A model generated the notes under the pieces. The model made no database searches. It was not told the origin of the DNA and saw nothing but the letters and a program-made list of their open reading frames with translations. Positions 17,746 through 26,885 of a DNA stretch of 64,000 nucleotides are shown here, in pieces. Source of the stretch: Massilia sp. METH4 (GTDB taxonomy: Bacteria > Pseudomonadota > Gammaproteobacteria > Burkholderiales > Burkholderiaceae_D); contig NZ_CP146614.1 in assembly GCF_037094685.1 (NCBI RefSeq), positions 4,836,001-4,900,000 on the forward strand. The letters are read 5' to 3'. Position 1 is the stretch's first letter; the number at the start of each line of letters is the position of its first letter. The position numbers and the translations under genes are program-made.

Positions 17746-17870
17746 TCTTGAGGCGGCCGGGTCGGCTCCGGACAAGAAAACCAATGGGATGGACGCCCCC
17801 ACCCTGAGACGGCATCGATGTGCCAAAGTGGAGCTGTCGAAGTTTCACTTAACCAGAGAGGGGCGTCACC

Positions 17871-18896
17871 ATGAAGATTACGACATGCAGTATGGATCTG
17901 GCAAAGGAAGTTTTCCAATTCCATGGCGTTAATGCGAGCGGCAAGGTCGAGATGCGATGCCAGCTCCGGCGTGGCAAGGTGATGAGGTTTTTCTCTAACA
18001 TGCCGCCGTGTCTAGTTGGGATGGAGGCGTGTGGCAGCGCGCATTACTGGGCACGGCAGTTGCAGAGCCTGGGCCACACGGTCAAGCTGATAGCTCCGCA
18101 GTTCGTCAAGCCATACGTGAAGACCAACAAGCACGATGCAGCCGATGCCGAGGCAATCTGCGAGGCAGTGCAAAGGCCAAACATGCGCTTTGTGCCGATC
18201 AAGACTATTGAGCAGCAGGCGATTATCGCTGTTCACACGGCGCGTAGTGGGTTCGTCAAGCAGCGTACTGCTCAGGCCAACCAGATTCGCGGCCTGCTGG
18301 CGGAGTTTGGCCTCGTTGTCCCGAAGGGTTTGGCCGTGCTCAGGGAGCGAGTACCGGCACTGCTCGACGAAGCGAAGGATGAGTTGCCCGGCATTTTTCG
18401 CCAGACCATTCTGGAACTTCTCGATCACTTGAAGGTGCTGGATAGAAGAGTCAACGAATTCGAGCTGGAAATTCTGAAATGGCACCGCTCGAACCCGATG
18501 TCCAAACGGTTGGAGAAGATACCCGGCATAGGACCGATCACAGCCAGCGCTTTGGTCGCGGCGATCGGTAACGCGAGGAACTTCGCCAATGGCAGGCAAC
18601 TCGCAGCGTGGATCGGCCTAGTACCCAAGCAGCATTCGACAGGCGGTCGCACGAATCTTCTGGGCATCAGCAAAAGGGGCGATACGTACCTGCGTACTTT
18701 GCTCATTCATGGAGCCCGAGCGGTGATCCAGCATGCAGTCAAAAAGGATCCAAGCAAGAGCGGCTGGCTTCACTCACTGCTTGGGCGACGGCACAAGAAC
18801 GTTGCGGCAGTAGCATTGGCCAACAAGAATGCAAGGACTGTCTGGGCCCTATTGGCTCATGACAGAGAGTTCCGAGCCGATTACGCTGCCGCGTAA
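17871..18896 (+). CDS. IS110-family transposase (bridge-RNA guided recombinase)
   Basis: 341 residues. The N-terminal RuvC-like domain shows the DEDD tetrad (Asp9, Glu52, Asp89, Asp92). The C-terminal Tnp domain begins with a helix-hairpin-helix (IPGIGPITASALVAAIGN) and contains QHSTGGRTNLLGISKRGD, where the Ser (about residue 256) is the expected nucleophile. Length and all catalytic residues are intact, so the element may be active. IS110-family recombinases use an RNA encoded by the element to choose donor and target. The ATG is preceded by a GAGAGGGG site. Codon choice differs from neighbouring genes, as expected of an acquired element. Confidence 0.95.
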   Translation: MKITTCSMDLAKEVFQFHGVNASGKVEMRCQLRRGKVMRFFSNMPPCLVGMEACGSAHYWARQLQSLGHTVKLIAPQFVKPYVKTNKHDAADAEAICEAVQRPNMRFVPIKTIEQQAIIAVHTARSGFVKQRTAQANQIRGLLAEFGLVVPKGLAVLRERVPALLDEAKDELPGIFRQTILELLDHLKVLDRRVNEFELEILKWHRSNPMSKRLEKIPGIGPITASALVAAIGNARNFANGRQLAAWIGLVPKQHSTGGRTNLLGISKRGDTYLRTLLIHGARAVIQHAVKKDPSKSGWLHSLLGRRHKNVAAVALANKNARTVWALLAHDREFRADYAAA

Positions 18897-19175
18897 TCGG
18901 CTCGGCTGAGGGCCTTCGCGGAGGGTAGCGGACAGTTTTTTGGAAGCGGAGCAGTACATTCCACCGATTGCACAAGCGATCAAGAAGTGATGGCAAACCA
19001 GGTAAGACCGTGGTCGGCTTAGCCCGCGCGACACCAAGCACCTTGAGTGCGTTAAACCGAGGGGGCGTCGACCAGCAAATCCCATCAGGGACAGTGGCAT
19101 CAGCCACATCAAAGTCCGAATGTACGGGTGCAATCTTTACCTACAAACCATCACGAAAAGAAAGCTTGGCATACC
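18897..19175 (+). ncRNA. Predicted IS1111-type bridge RNA region
   Basis: The non-coding segment between the transposase stop and the right inverted repeat is where IS1111-subgroup elements encode their bridge RNA. Supporting details: GCAAACCA (18993-19000) resembles the left target flank (GAAAACC); GCGACACC (19028-19035) is the exact reverse complement of the right target flank (GGTGTCGC); and between them TAAGACCG / CGGCTTA can form a stem, giving the internal-loop layout expected of a target-binding loop. ATCCCAT (19079-19085) is complementary to ATGGGAT in the left end of the element. Boundaries of the RNA and the guide assignment are inference. Confidence 0.55.
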
Positions 19176-19190
19176 GGGGGCGTCCATGTA

Positions 19191-19244
19191 CGGTGTCGCA
19201 CACCATTTTCGGGCATGAACCGCCCGAACATGGTGTTCGACACC
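19191..19244. repeat. GTGTC-type hairpin repeat (locus B, right copy, IS-split)
   Basis: CGGTGTCGCACACCATTTTC, loop, GAACATGGTGTTCGACACC. Its first six bases (GAAAAC) are left behind at 17776-17781 on the other side of the insertion sequence. Confidence 0.85.
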
Positions 19245-19269
19245 TGCGACGCGAACGCCGCGGGGCGGA

Positions 19270-19962
19270 TCAGGCGTGTGCCGGGTTCGCCACCGGCCAC
19301 GGCACGCACAGCAGGAACGCCACCGCGGCAATGGGCGCCAGCAGGCACCAGAAGCCGAGCGTGACATAGCCGGCGCCGCCGAGAATGCATCCCACGGCGA
19401 AGGCGAGCACGGGCCACACGAAGCGCACGAATTTCTCGCGGGCGGCCGGGGTGGCATGGCCGGTGGCCAGGTCCGTCATGTCGATCAGCAGTTCCGTGAC
19501 ATTGCCGGTCATGACCGTGGTCGGCGCGATGCGCGAGAATTGCAGCTTGCCGGCCGCGTTGTGCACGCCCATCGCGGCGGCGCCGAGCATGCCGGTGACG
19601 AGCACCAGCGGCGCATCCGGGCTTGTGATCGGCACGGCGGCCAGGGCGGTGGCCATGAAGGCGGCGAGCAGCACGAGCTGCATTGCCAGCATCGGGCGGA
19701 TCGGCACCGTGCCCTTGCGCTCGCAGGCGTTGCCGAGCAGGCGCGTGGCCACCACGCCCGCCCCGAAGGCGGGGAAGGCGAGGCACTTCAGCAGCAGGGT
19801 GGTGTGCTCGGGGTGCGTGAGCGTGGCGCCGATCAGCACGAAGTTCCCCGTCACGTGCGCCGTGAACAGGCCGTACAGCGCCACGAAGCCGGCCGTGTCG
19901 ACATAACCGGCCAGGGCCCCGAGGCAGATGCCGAGGAACAGGTCGCTGGGTGGAACGCGCAT
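19270..19962 (-). CDS. DUF1275 (YoaK-family) membrane protein
   Basis: 230-residue inner-membrane protein with about six or seven helices. The N-terminal LGALAGYVDTAGFVALYGLFTAHVTGNFVLIG is the DUF1275 signature, and MGVHNAAGKLQFSRIAPTTVMTGNVTELLID is the matching second half. Function of the family is unknown. The start codon overlaps the stop of the upstream hydrolase by one base (TGATG), so the two are translated together. Its 3' end is close to the hairpin repeat beside the insertion sequence. Confidence 0.88.
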   Translation of the reverse strand: MRVPPSDLFLGICLGALAGYVDTAGFVALYGLFTAHVTGNFVLIGATLTHPEHTTLLLKCLAFPAFGAGVVATRLLGNACERKGTVPIRPMLAMQLVLLAAFMATALAAVPITSPDAPLVLVTGMLGAAAMGVHNAAGKLQFSRIAPTTVMTGNVTELLIDMTDLATGHATPAAREKFVRFVWPVLAFAVGCILGGAGYVTLGFWCLLAPIAAVAFLLCVPWPVANPAHA

Positions 19963-20801
19963 CAGGACTTCAGGAAGGCCAGCAGGTCCGCGTTCAGGCG
20001 GTCCTTGTGCGTGGTCGGCAGGCCGTGCGGCGCGCCTTCGTACACCAGCAGGGTGCCCTGCGGGAGAATCTCGGCGGCGCGGCGCGCGGTGGCGGCGATG
20101 GGCACGATCTGGTCGTCGTCGCCGTGGATCACCAGCGTCGGGATCGTCATTTTCTTCAGGTCCTCGGTGAAGTCCGTTTCCGAGAACTGCTTGATGCACG
20201 CGTAAGCGGCGCGGATGCTGCACTGCATGCCCTGCAGCCAGAACGTGTCGCGCACGCCCGAGGATTCCTTGGCGCCGTCGCGGTTGTAGCCGTAGAACGG
20301 AATCGTCAGGTCCTTGAAGTACTGCGAACGGTCGGCCTTCACGCCGGCGCGGATACCGTCGAACACGTCCATCGGCACGCCGCCCGGGTTGTCCGGCCCC
20401 ACCAGCATGCGCGGCGTGACGGCGCCCACCAGCACGGCGCGCTTGACGCGGCCGGTGCCATGGCGGCCGATGTAGCGGGCGACCTCGCCGCCGCCGGTCG
20501 AGTGGCCGACCAGCGTCACGCTGTGCAGGTCCAGCGACTCGATCACGGCGGCCAGGTCGTCCGCGTAGTGATCCATGTCGTTGCCGTGCCAGGGCTTGCT
20601 GGACAGGCCGTGGCCGCGGCGGTCGTGCGCGATCACGCGGTAGCCGTGGTCGGCCAGGAACATCATCTGGTCTTCCCAGGCGTCGCCCTGCAGGGGCCAG
20701 CCGTGGCTGAATACCACCGCCGGGCCGTCGCCCCAGTCGGTGTAGCGGATGATGACGTTGTCACGGGTGGTGACGGTATTGATGGTGCGTTGCACGGTCA
20801 T
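19962..20801 (-). CDS. Alpha/beta hydrolase, non-haem chloroperoxidase-like
   Basis: 279-residue serine hydrolase. A GGAA site precedes the ATG at 20801. Motifs are [15 protein letters not shown] (oxyanion region), [10 protein letters not shown], nucleophile elbow GHSTGGGE (Ser about 97), Asp in [11 protein letters not shown] and His in [10 protein letters not shown], i.e. a complete triad. SHGWPL and GHSTGGGE are typical of the group annotated as non-haem chloroperoxidases or perhydrolases; the physiological reaction is more likely ester hydrolysis. No signal peptide. Operon with a DUF1275 protein through a one-base overlap. Confidence 0.9.
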   Translation of the reverse strand: MTVQRTINTVTTRDNVIIRYTDWGDGPAVVFSHGWPLQGDAWEDQMMFLADHGYRVIAHDRRGHGLSSKPWHGNDMDHYADDLAAVIESLDLHSVTLVGHSTGGGEVARYIGRHGTGRVKRAVLVGAVTPRMLVGPDNPGGVPMDVFDGIRAGVKADRSQYFKDLTIPFYGYNRDGAKESSGVRDTFWLQGMQCSIRAAYACIKQFSETDFTEDLKKMTIPTLVIHGDDDQIVPIAATARRAAEILPQGTLLVYEGAPHGLPTTHKDRLNADLLAFLKS

Positions 20802-21071
20802 GGCGTTCCTTTCTGAACGTTGTTGCGATACGGGCATTGTCCGCGCTGGCCGCAAGCCGGACCACTGCACTAAGGGAGAGGGCCCGGCGCCACGGCCGGG
20901 GGAGCCGCGCGCGCTGGTTGGATGGCGCGGCGGAAAGATGTCATGCGGCCCGGACCGACCCAAGCACGGGATCGGCTCCTACACGCTATTGCTGAGCAGG
21001 ATGGCAAAATTGACATGTCATCCCGGCATCGTGCCGGAACGTTGCACGGCCATCGGCCGAAGGAGAACATC

Positions 21072-21503
21072 ATGCACATGCAATTCATCGCGGCTGTTGC
21101 CGCGCTTGCCTTCACGGGCGTCGCCGCCGCGCAGAGCCATTCCGTGTCGAACATGGCGAATCCGCCGCAGACGCAGTCGGACAATAAGGCCGCCACCGAG
21201 GCGACCCCGGGCCGGACGGCCACGGCGCACCGCAACAGCAACAAGCAGGAAGACAAGAATTCCGGCCAAAGCCGCAATGCGCCGACCGCCGTTCAGGGCG
21301 ACAGCAAGGTCGAGACCAGCGGCAGTTCGGTGACGGGCGAACGGGTGAGCGCCGGGTCCAGCGCCACGGCCACCACCGGCATGGGGGCCGGCAACGGCGA
21401 CCGCGGCGCGGAAGGCGCCATGGAGATCAAGCCCTCCGACGCCTATGTGAACCCGTCCGAGCGCCGCGCGCTGGACGAGGCGCCGAAGAGCGGCAAGAAG
21501 TAA
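21072..21503 (+). CDS. Secreted low-complexity hypothetical protein
   Basis: 143 residues with an AGGAG site 6 bp before the ATG. A Sec signal peptide (about residues 1-22, ending AAAQ) is followed by a disordered, Ser/Thr/Asn/Gly-rich sequence with almost no hydrophobic residues, ending in a Lys-rich tail. I recognise no domain. It faces the hydrolase gene across a 270-bp divergent region and converges with the VWA lipoprotein gene (17 bp between stops). Confidence 0.78.
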   Translation: MHMQFIAAVAALAFTGVAAAQSHSVSNMANPPQTQSDNKAATEATPGRTATAHRNSNKQEDKNSGQSRNAPTAVQGDSKVETSGSSVTGERVSAGSSATATTGMGAGNGDRGAEGAMEIKPSDAYVNPSERRALDEAPKSGKK

Positions 21504-21520
21504 CGATCTACGGGCAGGGA

Positions 21521-23260
21521 TCAGCGGCGCAGCAGACCGGGCTCCCGGCCGGCCTGCGGTCCCACCTTGTCGAGCGACTCGGCCATGCGCACGAGCTTCA
21601 CGAACTCGGCGCGGTAACCCTCGGGGTCCTGGCCGCGCGCGCCATTGGCCAGCGCGGCGATGTCGGCAAAGCTCATGTCCGCCACCTGCTGCTCGCCGCG
21701 CAGGCGCTGCGCGAACGCGGCCACGGCGACGGCGAAGCGCTGGTCATCCGGCGCCGCCTCGAATTGCCTGCGTGCCGAGGCGGCGGCCACCGGGTGGTCG
21801 ATCTGCCGGCTGGCGGCCTGGCCGGGCAGCTTGTAGCGCACCTTCACGAAGCACAGCTCGTCGCCATTGGCCGCGGCAGGCTTGCCGCGGGCATTGCCGC
21901 CGTAGCGGGGCGGATCGACGAGACCCGCGGCGGCGGCGGCCGGCGTGATCTCGTAGATCGCCGTCACCGTGTGGCCGGCGCCGATATCGCCGGCGTCCAC
22001 CTTGTCATCCTTGAAGTCCTGCTTCTGCAGCATGCGCGTCTCGTAGCCGATCAGCCGGTAGGCGGCCACCTGTGCCGGATTGAACTCGACCTGCACCTTC
22101 ACGTCGTTGGCGATCGGGAACATCGTCGATCCCAGCTCCTCGCCGAGCGCCTTGCGCGCTTCCAGCAGCGAGTCGATGTACGCGGCATTGCCGTTGCCCG
22201 ACTGGGCCAGCCGCTGCATCAGCGCGTCGTTCAGGTTGCCCGCGCCGACCCCGAGGATCGACAGGTAGATGCCGCTCTTGCGCTTGTCCACGATGAAGCG
22301 CTCCAGTTGCCGCGGGTCCGTGATGCCCAGGTTGAAGTCGCCGTCCGTGGCCAGGATCACGCGGTTCACGGCTTTCGGGTCGAAATGGCGCTCGGCCAGT
22401 TCGTAGGCCCGCTGCAGCCCCGCGCCGCCCGCCGTGCCGCCGCCGCCCTTCAGGGCCGCGATGGCGTCGACGATCTTGCCGCGCTCCTTGCCGGCCGTGG
22501 GCTCGAGCGCCACAGTGGTGCCGTCCGCGTAGGTGACGATGGCCACGCGGTCCTCGTCGCGCAACTGCTGGGCGAACAGCCGGAATGCCTGCTGCAGAAG
22601 TGGCAGCCGGTCCGGGTAGGCCATCGAGCCGGACACGTCGACCAGCAGCACCACGTTGGCGCTCGGCCGCTCGGCCGCCTTCACGTCGTAGCCGCGCACG
22701 GCGATGTGCAGCAACTGGTTGCCGGCCGTCCATGGGCTCGGCATGACTTCCGTGCCGATCGCGAACGGCCGGGCCGGGTCGCGCGGCGCGCTGTAGCGGT
22801 AAGGGAAGTAGTTGACCATCTCCTCGACGCGCACCGCGTCCGGCGGCGGCAGCCGGTTTTCGGTCAGCATGCGCCGCACGAAGGCGTAGGACGCGGTGTC
22901 GACATCGGTGCTGAAGGTGGACACCGGCTGCTCGGCGACCAGCACGGCCTTGTTCGCTTCCTTGCCGGGGAACTGGTCGGCGCCTTCGGGCAGCACCGGC
23001 ACGGGATACGGGAAGGCGGGAGTGCGCTTGCCGTGCATGCTCCGGTGAGCGGAGACGATGACATTGCCGGGTGCGTAGGGCGCCGCCATGGGGGCGGCTG
23101 CGTAGGGGGGCGCTGGAGGGGCCTGAGGCGCGGGAGGCGCCGACGCCGGCTGGGCCGCCGCCCCGGGCACGCTCGCCTGGCGGTCGACCGGCTGGCTGCA
23201 GGCGGCCAGCAACGCCAGAGTGCAAGCGCAGGATGAAAGCAACAAGACGCGCGGTTTCAT
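21521..23260 (-). CDS. YfbK-like von Willebrand factor A lipoprotein
   Basis: 579 residues. A lipoprotein signal ends in LAAC (Cys near residue 21), then a Pro/Ala-rich linker, a vWF_A N-terminal domain (about 90-190), a VWA domain with the MIDAS motif DVSGSM (about 210) plus VIVTYAD and ATDGDFN, and a DUF3520-type C-terminal domain (about 390-570). This is the organisation of E. coli YfbK and relatives. The MIDAS is intact and should bind a divalent metal and a partner protein at the membrane; the partner is unknown. It lies on the same strand as and 94 bp downstream of selC, with no evident functional tie. Confidence 0.9.
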   Translation of the reverse strand: MKPRVLLLSSCACTLALLAACSQPVDRQASVPGAAAQPASAPPAPQAPPAPPYAAAPMAAPYAPGNVIVSAHRSMHGKRTPAFPYPVPVLPEGADQFPGKEANKAVLVAEQPVSTFSTDVDTASYAFVRRMLTENRLPPPDAVRVEEMVNYFPYRYSAPRDPARPFAIGTEVMPSPWTAGNQLLHIAVRGYDVKAAERPSANVVLLVDVSGSMAYPDRLPLLQQAFRLFAQQLRDEDRVAIVTYADGTTVALEPTAGKERGKIVDAIAALKGGGGTAGGAGLQRAYELAERHFDPKAVNRVILATDGDFNLGITDPRQLERFIVDKRKSGIYLSILGVGAGNLNDALMQRLAQSGNGNAAYIDSLLEARKALGEELGSTMFPIANDVKVQVEFNPAQVAAYRLIGYETRMLQKQDFKDDKVDAGDIGAGHTVTAIYEITPAAAAAGLVDPPRYGGNARGKPAAANGDELCFVKVRYKLPGQAASRQIDHPVAAASARRQFEAAPDDQRFAVAVAAFAQRLRGEQQVADMSFADIAALANGARGQDPEGYRAEFVKLVRMAESLDKVGPQAGREPGLLRR

Positions 23261-23354
23261 GACGGACCTCGGGAGTGGGAGATCCCCGCAAGATGCCGAA
23301 ATGGCATCGATCGGTCAACCGGCGTTACATCTCGCAACGGGTCCGGAAAGGAAG

Positions 23355-23450
23355 TGGCGGAAGGCAGAAAGAGTCGAACTTACAGAGGAACGGCTGACGC
23401 CCCTCACCGGGTTTGAAGCCCGGCCCCATCACCGGATGAGAATGCCTTCC
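23355..23450 (-). tRNA. selC: tRNA-Sec (selC), anticodon TCA
   Basis: A 96-nt tRNA on the minus strand beginning GGAAGGCA and ending TGCCTTCC-G-CCA, i.e. an 8-bp acceptor stem plus discriminator G and encoded CCA. The D arm has a 6-bp stem with a 4-base CGGT loop. The anticodon arm CCGGG-CTTCAAA-CCCGG carries TCA, which reads UGA. A long variable arm (GAGG...CCTC) follows, then a T arm with GTTCGACTC. These long-acceptor, long-D-stem features define tRNA-Sec. The T stem has one apparent T.T mismatch. It starts 61 bp after the selB stop on the same strand. Confidence 0.97.
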
Positions 23451-23511
23451 GTGGTGTGCAACGTGGGTCGGACCGGGAGCTGAATCACTTCGGGATCGCT
23501 TCGGATCACTT

Positions 23512-25401
23512 CTAGATCGCTTCGGGCCAGCTCGCATTGGGCCGCACCAGATGACTGTTGCGGACGCGGCGAGTATAGCCGACGCGGTCGAAAAACTCCA
23601 ACACCTGGATCGCCCGCTTGCGCCCCAGTTGGGTCGCGTCGCGGAACGTGGCCGCCTGGGTGTCGGGCAGCGTGGCGACGATCTTCGCCATCTCCGCCAG
23701 CGGGCGCGGGTGATAGAACAGGTCGGGCACGACCTGCGACAGCTCGCCGGCGCGCGCCAGCTTGCGCAGCAGGCGCCGCACCTCGCCTTCCGGCACCCGG
23801 TGTTCTTTCGACAGGTCGCGCACCCATGGCGGATCGAAGCGGCCCTTTTCCAGCGCGGCGAGCAGCGGCGCGGCGAGCGCCTGCTCCTCTCCCGTCAGCT
23901 CCACGCTACGGCCGGGCAGGTGCAGGCTGTGGCCGCGCTGGGCGATTGAACCCGCGGCCAGCATGCGGGCCACGAGCGCGGACCACAACGCGTCTTCGGC
24001 ATCCGGCTGCGCCATGCGTTTCAGGCGCCACAGTTCGGGGCCGGCATCGTCCGGATGCTTCGCGTGAAAGCCGCCCAGCGCATCGAGCACGGATTGCTCG
24101 AGCCGGGCCAGCGCGTCTTCCGTGATCAGGAGTTCCTCCCCGCCGGGCAGGGGAATGCGCAGGCACGTCGGCGGCAGGGCGAGCGCATCGCCAGGACTTT
24201 GCGTCAGGCGCACCAGCGCGGCGGCGCGCACGCCCAGGGGGCTTTGCGCCAGCAGGGCCGACACGCCGCCGCCGTCCACATAGCTTTGCAGCGCGTCGAG
24301 CCAGGCCAGCCGCGCGGGGCTGCGGCGCTTGCGCGCGGCGCCGAAGGGGTCGAGCACGATGCCGCCGCCGATCGTTTGCGTGGCCTGCGCATTGCGCACC
24401 ACGAAGCGGTCGCCCGGCACCGCGTGCACGGCCACGTCGAACACCAGTTGCACGCGGGCCGGCCGGCCCGGCTGCACCGTGTCGCCATCGAGCGGCACCA
24501 CGTGGGCAGTATGGTGGGCGGCGCCCAGGTGCACGTGCACCGGCGACCAGGCTTTCAACACACCGGTCGCCAGCGCCAGCTGCGCGTCGACGCGCTCGGA
24601 ACACGCCTGCAGGGCCGGGGCGACGATCCACGTGCCACGTTCGATCTCTTCCTTTGCCACGCCTGCCAGGTTCAGGGCGAGCCGCTCGCCCCCGCGGCCC
24701 TCGCCGGCGGTGCGCCCCTGCGCATGGATGCCGCGCACGCGCGCCTGTTGCCCGCCCGGCGCCAGCACGAGCGTGTCGCCGACCGCCACGCGGCCGGCCA
24801 GCGCCGTGCCGGTGACCACCGTGCCCTGGCCCGTCAGCGTGAACACGCGGTCCACGCCCAGGCGGAACAGGCGCCGGTCGTCGCGCGAGGGGAGCGTGCC
24901 CGCCACCTCGGCGAGATGGGCGAGCAGGGCGGCCACGCCGGGGTCGCCCGGTTGCGTGGCGGCGGTGCGGAACACAGGCGCGCCGGCGAAGGGCGTGTCG
25001 GCCAGCAGGGCGGCGATATCGCCTTCGACGGCGGCGATGCGGGCGGCATCGGCCCGGTCGGTCTTCGTGAGGGCCACGGCACCGCGGCGCACGCCCAACA
25101 GGCGCAGGATGGCCAGGTGTTCGACGGTCTGCGGCATCACGCCATCGTCGGCGGCCACCACCAGCAGCGCGTAGTCGATGCCCGTCACGCCCGACGCCAT
25201 CGTGCGGATGAACTTCTCGTGACCGGGCACGTCGATCACGCCCAGCATCTCGCCGTTGGCGAGCGGCAGGTAGGCGTAGCCCAGTTCGATGGATATGCCG
25301 CGCGCCTTTTCCTCCTTCAGGCGGTCGGTATCGACACCCGTGAGCGCCCGGGTCAGCGTGGTCTTGCCATGGTCGATGTGGCCGGCGGTACCGACGATCA
25401 T
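23512..25401 (-). CDS. selB: Selenocysteine-specific elongation factor SelB
   Basis: 629 residues, the usual SelB size. The N-terminal GTPase has G1 GHIDHGKT (7-14), DVPGH (57-61) and TKTD (112-115), followed by EF-Tu-like barrels (about 170-370) and four winged-helix repeats at the C-terminus that in the family bind the SECIS hairpin of the mRNA. It delivers Sec-tRNA to UGA codons of formate dehydrogenase mRNA. The ATG forms an ATGA overlap with the selA stop, so the two are translationally coupled; a longer open frame upstream (to 25908) is antisense-like shadow and was discarded. Confidence 0.97.
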   Translation of the reverse strand: MIVGTAGHIDHGKTTLTRALTGVDTDRLKEEKARGISIELGYAYLPLANGEMLGVIDVPGHEKFIRTMASGVTGIDYALLVVAADDGVMPQTVEHLAILRLLGVRRGAVALTKTDRADAARIAAVEGDIAALLADTPFAGAPVFRTAATQPGDPGVAALLAHLAEVAGTLPSRDDRRLFRLGVDRVFTLTGQGTVVTGTALAGRVAVGDTLVLAPGGQQARVRGIHAQGRTAGEGRGGERLALNLAGVAKEEIERGTWIVAPALQACSERVDAQLALATGVLKAWSPVHVHLGAAHHTAHVVPLDGDTVQPGRPARVQLVFDVAVHAVPGDRFVVRNAQATQTIGGGIVLDPFGAARKRRSPARLAWLDALQSYVDGGGVSALLAQSPLGVRAAALVRLTQSPGDALALPPTCLRIPLPGGEELLITEDALARLEQSVLDALGGFHAKHPDDAGPELWRLKRMAQPDAEDALWSALVARMLAAGSIAQRGHSLHLPGRSVELTGEEQALAAPLLAALEKGRFDPPWVRDLSKEHRVPEGEVRRLLRKLARAGELSQVVPDLFYHPRPLAEMAKIVATLPDTQAATFRDATQLGRKRAIQVLEFFDRVGYTRRVRNSHLVRPNASWPEAI

Positions 25402-26885
25402 GCGGTTTCCAGGTCCTTCAATTGATTGATGAATTCTTCCGCCTGCCCGTCTTCCAGGCAGCGCAGGTCGAGCCACAGGGTGTCGTCGGCAATGCGGCCG
25501 ATCACGGGCACGGGCAGTGCGCGCAGGCGGCGTTCCAGAACGCCCAGCGGGTTGCCGCGCGTGCCTTCGGGGGCGCGCAGCGCCAGGCCGAAGCTCGGCA
25601 GCACGTCGACGGGCAGCGCGCCGCTGCCGATCTGGCTGGTCATGGGCTCGGCCGTCACGCTGTAGCCGTCGCCCAGCGCCCCCTGCACCGGGCCGCGCAG
25701 GCGTTCGGCCAGCGCACGCATCGATGACGCGGGCCGGGTCAGCAGGCGCAAGGTCGTCAGCCGTTCGGGCAGCAGGTCGGGCGCGTGGTACAGCGCCAGC
25801 ACCGGCTCGAGCGCGGCGAGCGTGAGCTTGCCCACGCGCAGGGCGCGCTTCAGCGGGTTCTTCTTGATCGCGGCAACGAGGTCCTTGCGCCCGGCGATGA
25901 TGCCGCATTGGGGGCCGCCCAGCAGCTTGTCGCCGCTGAACGTGACGAGATCGGCCCCGCCCTCGATGGTTTCGCGCACCGTGGTCTCATGCGGCAAGCC
26001 GTATTTTTCCAGGTCGACCAGCGTGCCGCTGCCCAGGTCCACCGCCACCGGGATGCCGCGCTCGCGGGCCAGCGGCACCAGCTCGGGCAGCGTGACTTCG
26101 CGCGTGAAGCCCGTGATGGCGTAATTGCTGGTGTGGACCTTCATCATCAGCGCCGTGCCGGCGTTGACGCCTTCCTCGTAATCCTTCGGATGGGTGCGGT
26201 TCGTGGCGCCCACCTCGCGCAGGATCGCGCCGGCGCGCGTCATCACGTCCGGAATGCGGAAGGCGCCGCCGATTTCCACCAGCTCGCCGCGCGAGACGAT
26301 CACTTCGCGCCCCGATGCCAGCGTGTTCAGCATCAGCAGCACGGCGGCCGCGTTGTTGTTGACGATGGTCACGGCTTCGGCACCGGTGAGCTTCAACAGG
26401 TGTTCCTCGACGAGCGTGTCGCGGTCGCCGCGCTTGCCCGTCTCCAGGTCCCATTCCAGGTTCATGGGCCAGCGCAGGGCGTCGGCCACCGCCTGCACGG
26501 CCACGTCGGGCAGCAGGGCGCGGCCCAGGTTCGTGTGCAGCACCGTGCCGGTCAGGTTGAACAGGCGGCGCATCGCCCTTCGATTAGCGCCTTGCAGGCG
26601 CCGGGCCAGCGCCGCCAGCACGGCCGGCTCCGACGTGTCCGCAGTGCCGCCGCCCAGCAAGTTACCGCGCAGCTCGCCCAGCAGGTCGCGCAGCGCGGCC
26701 ACGGTCTGTTCGCGCCCGTATTGCGCCACGAGCGGCTGGCAGCCCGGGGCGGCCAGCAGCACGTGGACCGCCGGCAGCCGGAACCTCGACGCTGGCTGCG
26801 TCGATTTGTTAACCTGCGCTGGCTGCGTCGATTTGTCGCCCTGCGCCGGCTGCGTCGCCTGATCGTCCTGCACGGCTTTCGTCAT
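25398..26885 (-). CDS. selA: L-seryl-tRNA(Sec) selenium transferase SelA
   Basis: 495 residues; converts Ser-tRNA-Sec to Sec-tRNA-Sec using selenophosphate and PLP in a decameric enzyme. The PLP lysine is in [11 protein letters not shown] (Lys320); [17 protein letters not shown] and [19 protein letters not shown] are family signatures. It is about 30 residues longer than the E. coli protein (463) because of an N-terminal tract of three 9-residue repeats (QPAQxxKST). It is joined by 4-bp ATGA overlaps to fdhE upstream and selB downstream. Confidence 0.97.
   Translation of the reverse strand: MTKAVQDDQATQPAQGDKSTQPAQVNKSTQPASRFRLPAVHVLLAAPGCQPLVAQYGREQTVAALRDLLGELRGNLLGGGTADTSEPAVLAALARRLQGANRRAMRRLFNLTGTVLHTNLGRALLPDVAVQAVADALRWPMNLEWDLETGKRGDRDTLVEEHLLKLTGAEAVTIVNNNAAAVLLMLNTLASGREVIVSRGELVEIGGAFRIPDVMTRAGAILREVGATNRTHPKDYEEGVNAGTALMMKVHTSNYAITGFTREVTLPELVPLARERGIPVAVDLGSGTLVDLEKYGLPHETTVRETIEGGADLVTFSGDKLLGGPQCGIIAGRKDLVAAIKKNPLKRALRVGKLTLAALEPVLALYHAPDLLPERLTTLRLLTRPASSMRALAERLRGPVQGALGDGYSVTAEPMTSQIGSGALPVDVLPSFGLALRAPEGTRGNPLGVLERRLRALPVPVIGRIADDTLWLDLRCLEDGQAEEFINQLKDLETA
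26787..26868 (-). repeat. 27-bp repeats encoding SelA N-terminal tract
   Basis: Three head-to-tail 27-bp units with core GGCTGCGTCGATTTGT on the plus strand, encoding [18 protein letters not shown] and a decayed QPAS. They sit in front of the conserved SelA start and appear to be a recent lineage-specific expansion. Confidence 0.75.

Larger units (their letters stand above)
17781..19190 (+). mobile_element. IS110-family element, IS1111 subgroup, inserted in a hairpin repeat
   Basis: About 1.41 kb element. Subterminal inverted repeats ATGGACGCCCCC at 17789-17800 and its reverse complement at 19176-19187 are a perfect 12 bp, lying 8 bp and 3 bp inside the proposed ends as usual for IS1111-type elements. 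One transposase gene is followed by a non-coding 3' region of about 290 bp. Removing 17781-19190 rejoins a sequence identical to the local hairpin repeat (GAAAAC + CGGTGTCGCACACC), so the element landed inside that repeat with no target duplication; the exact end is ambiguous by one C. Base composition is visibly less GC-rich than its surroundings. Confidence 0.9.

Noticed and set aside
25402..25908. In-frame N-terminal extension of SelB
   Set aside because: It lies inside selA in another frame and is low-complexity; SelB begins with [14 protein letters not shown] at 25401.
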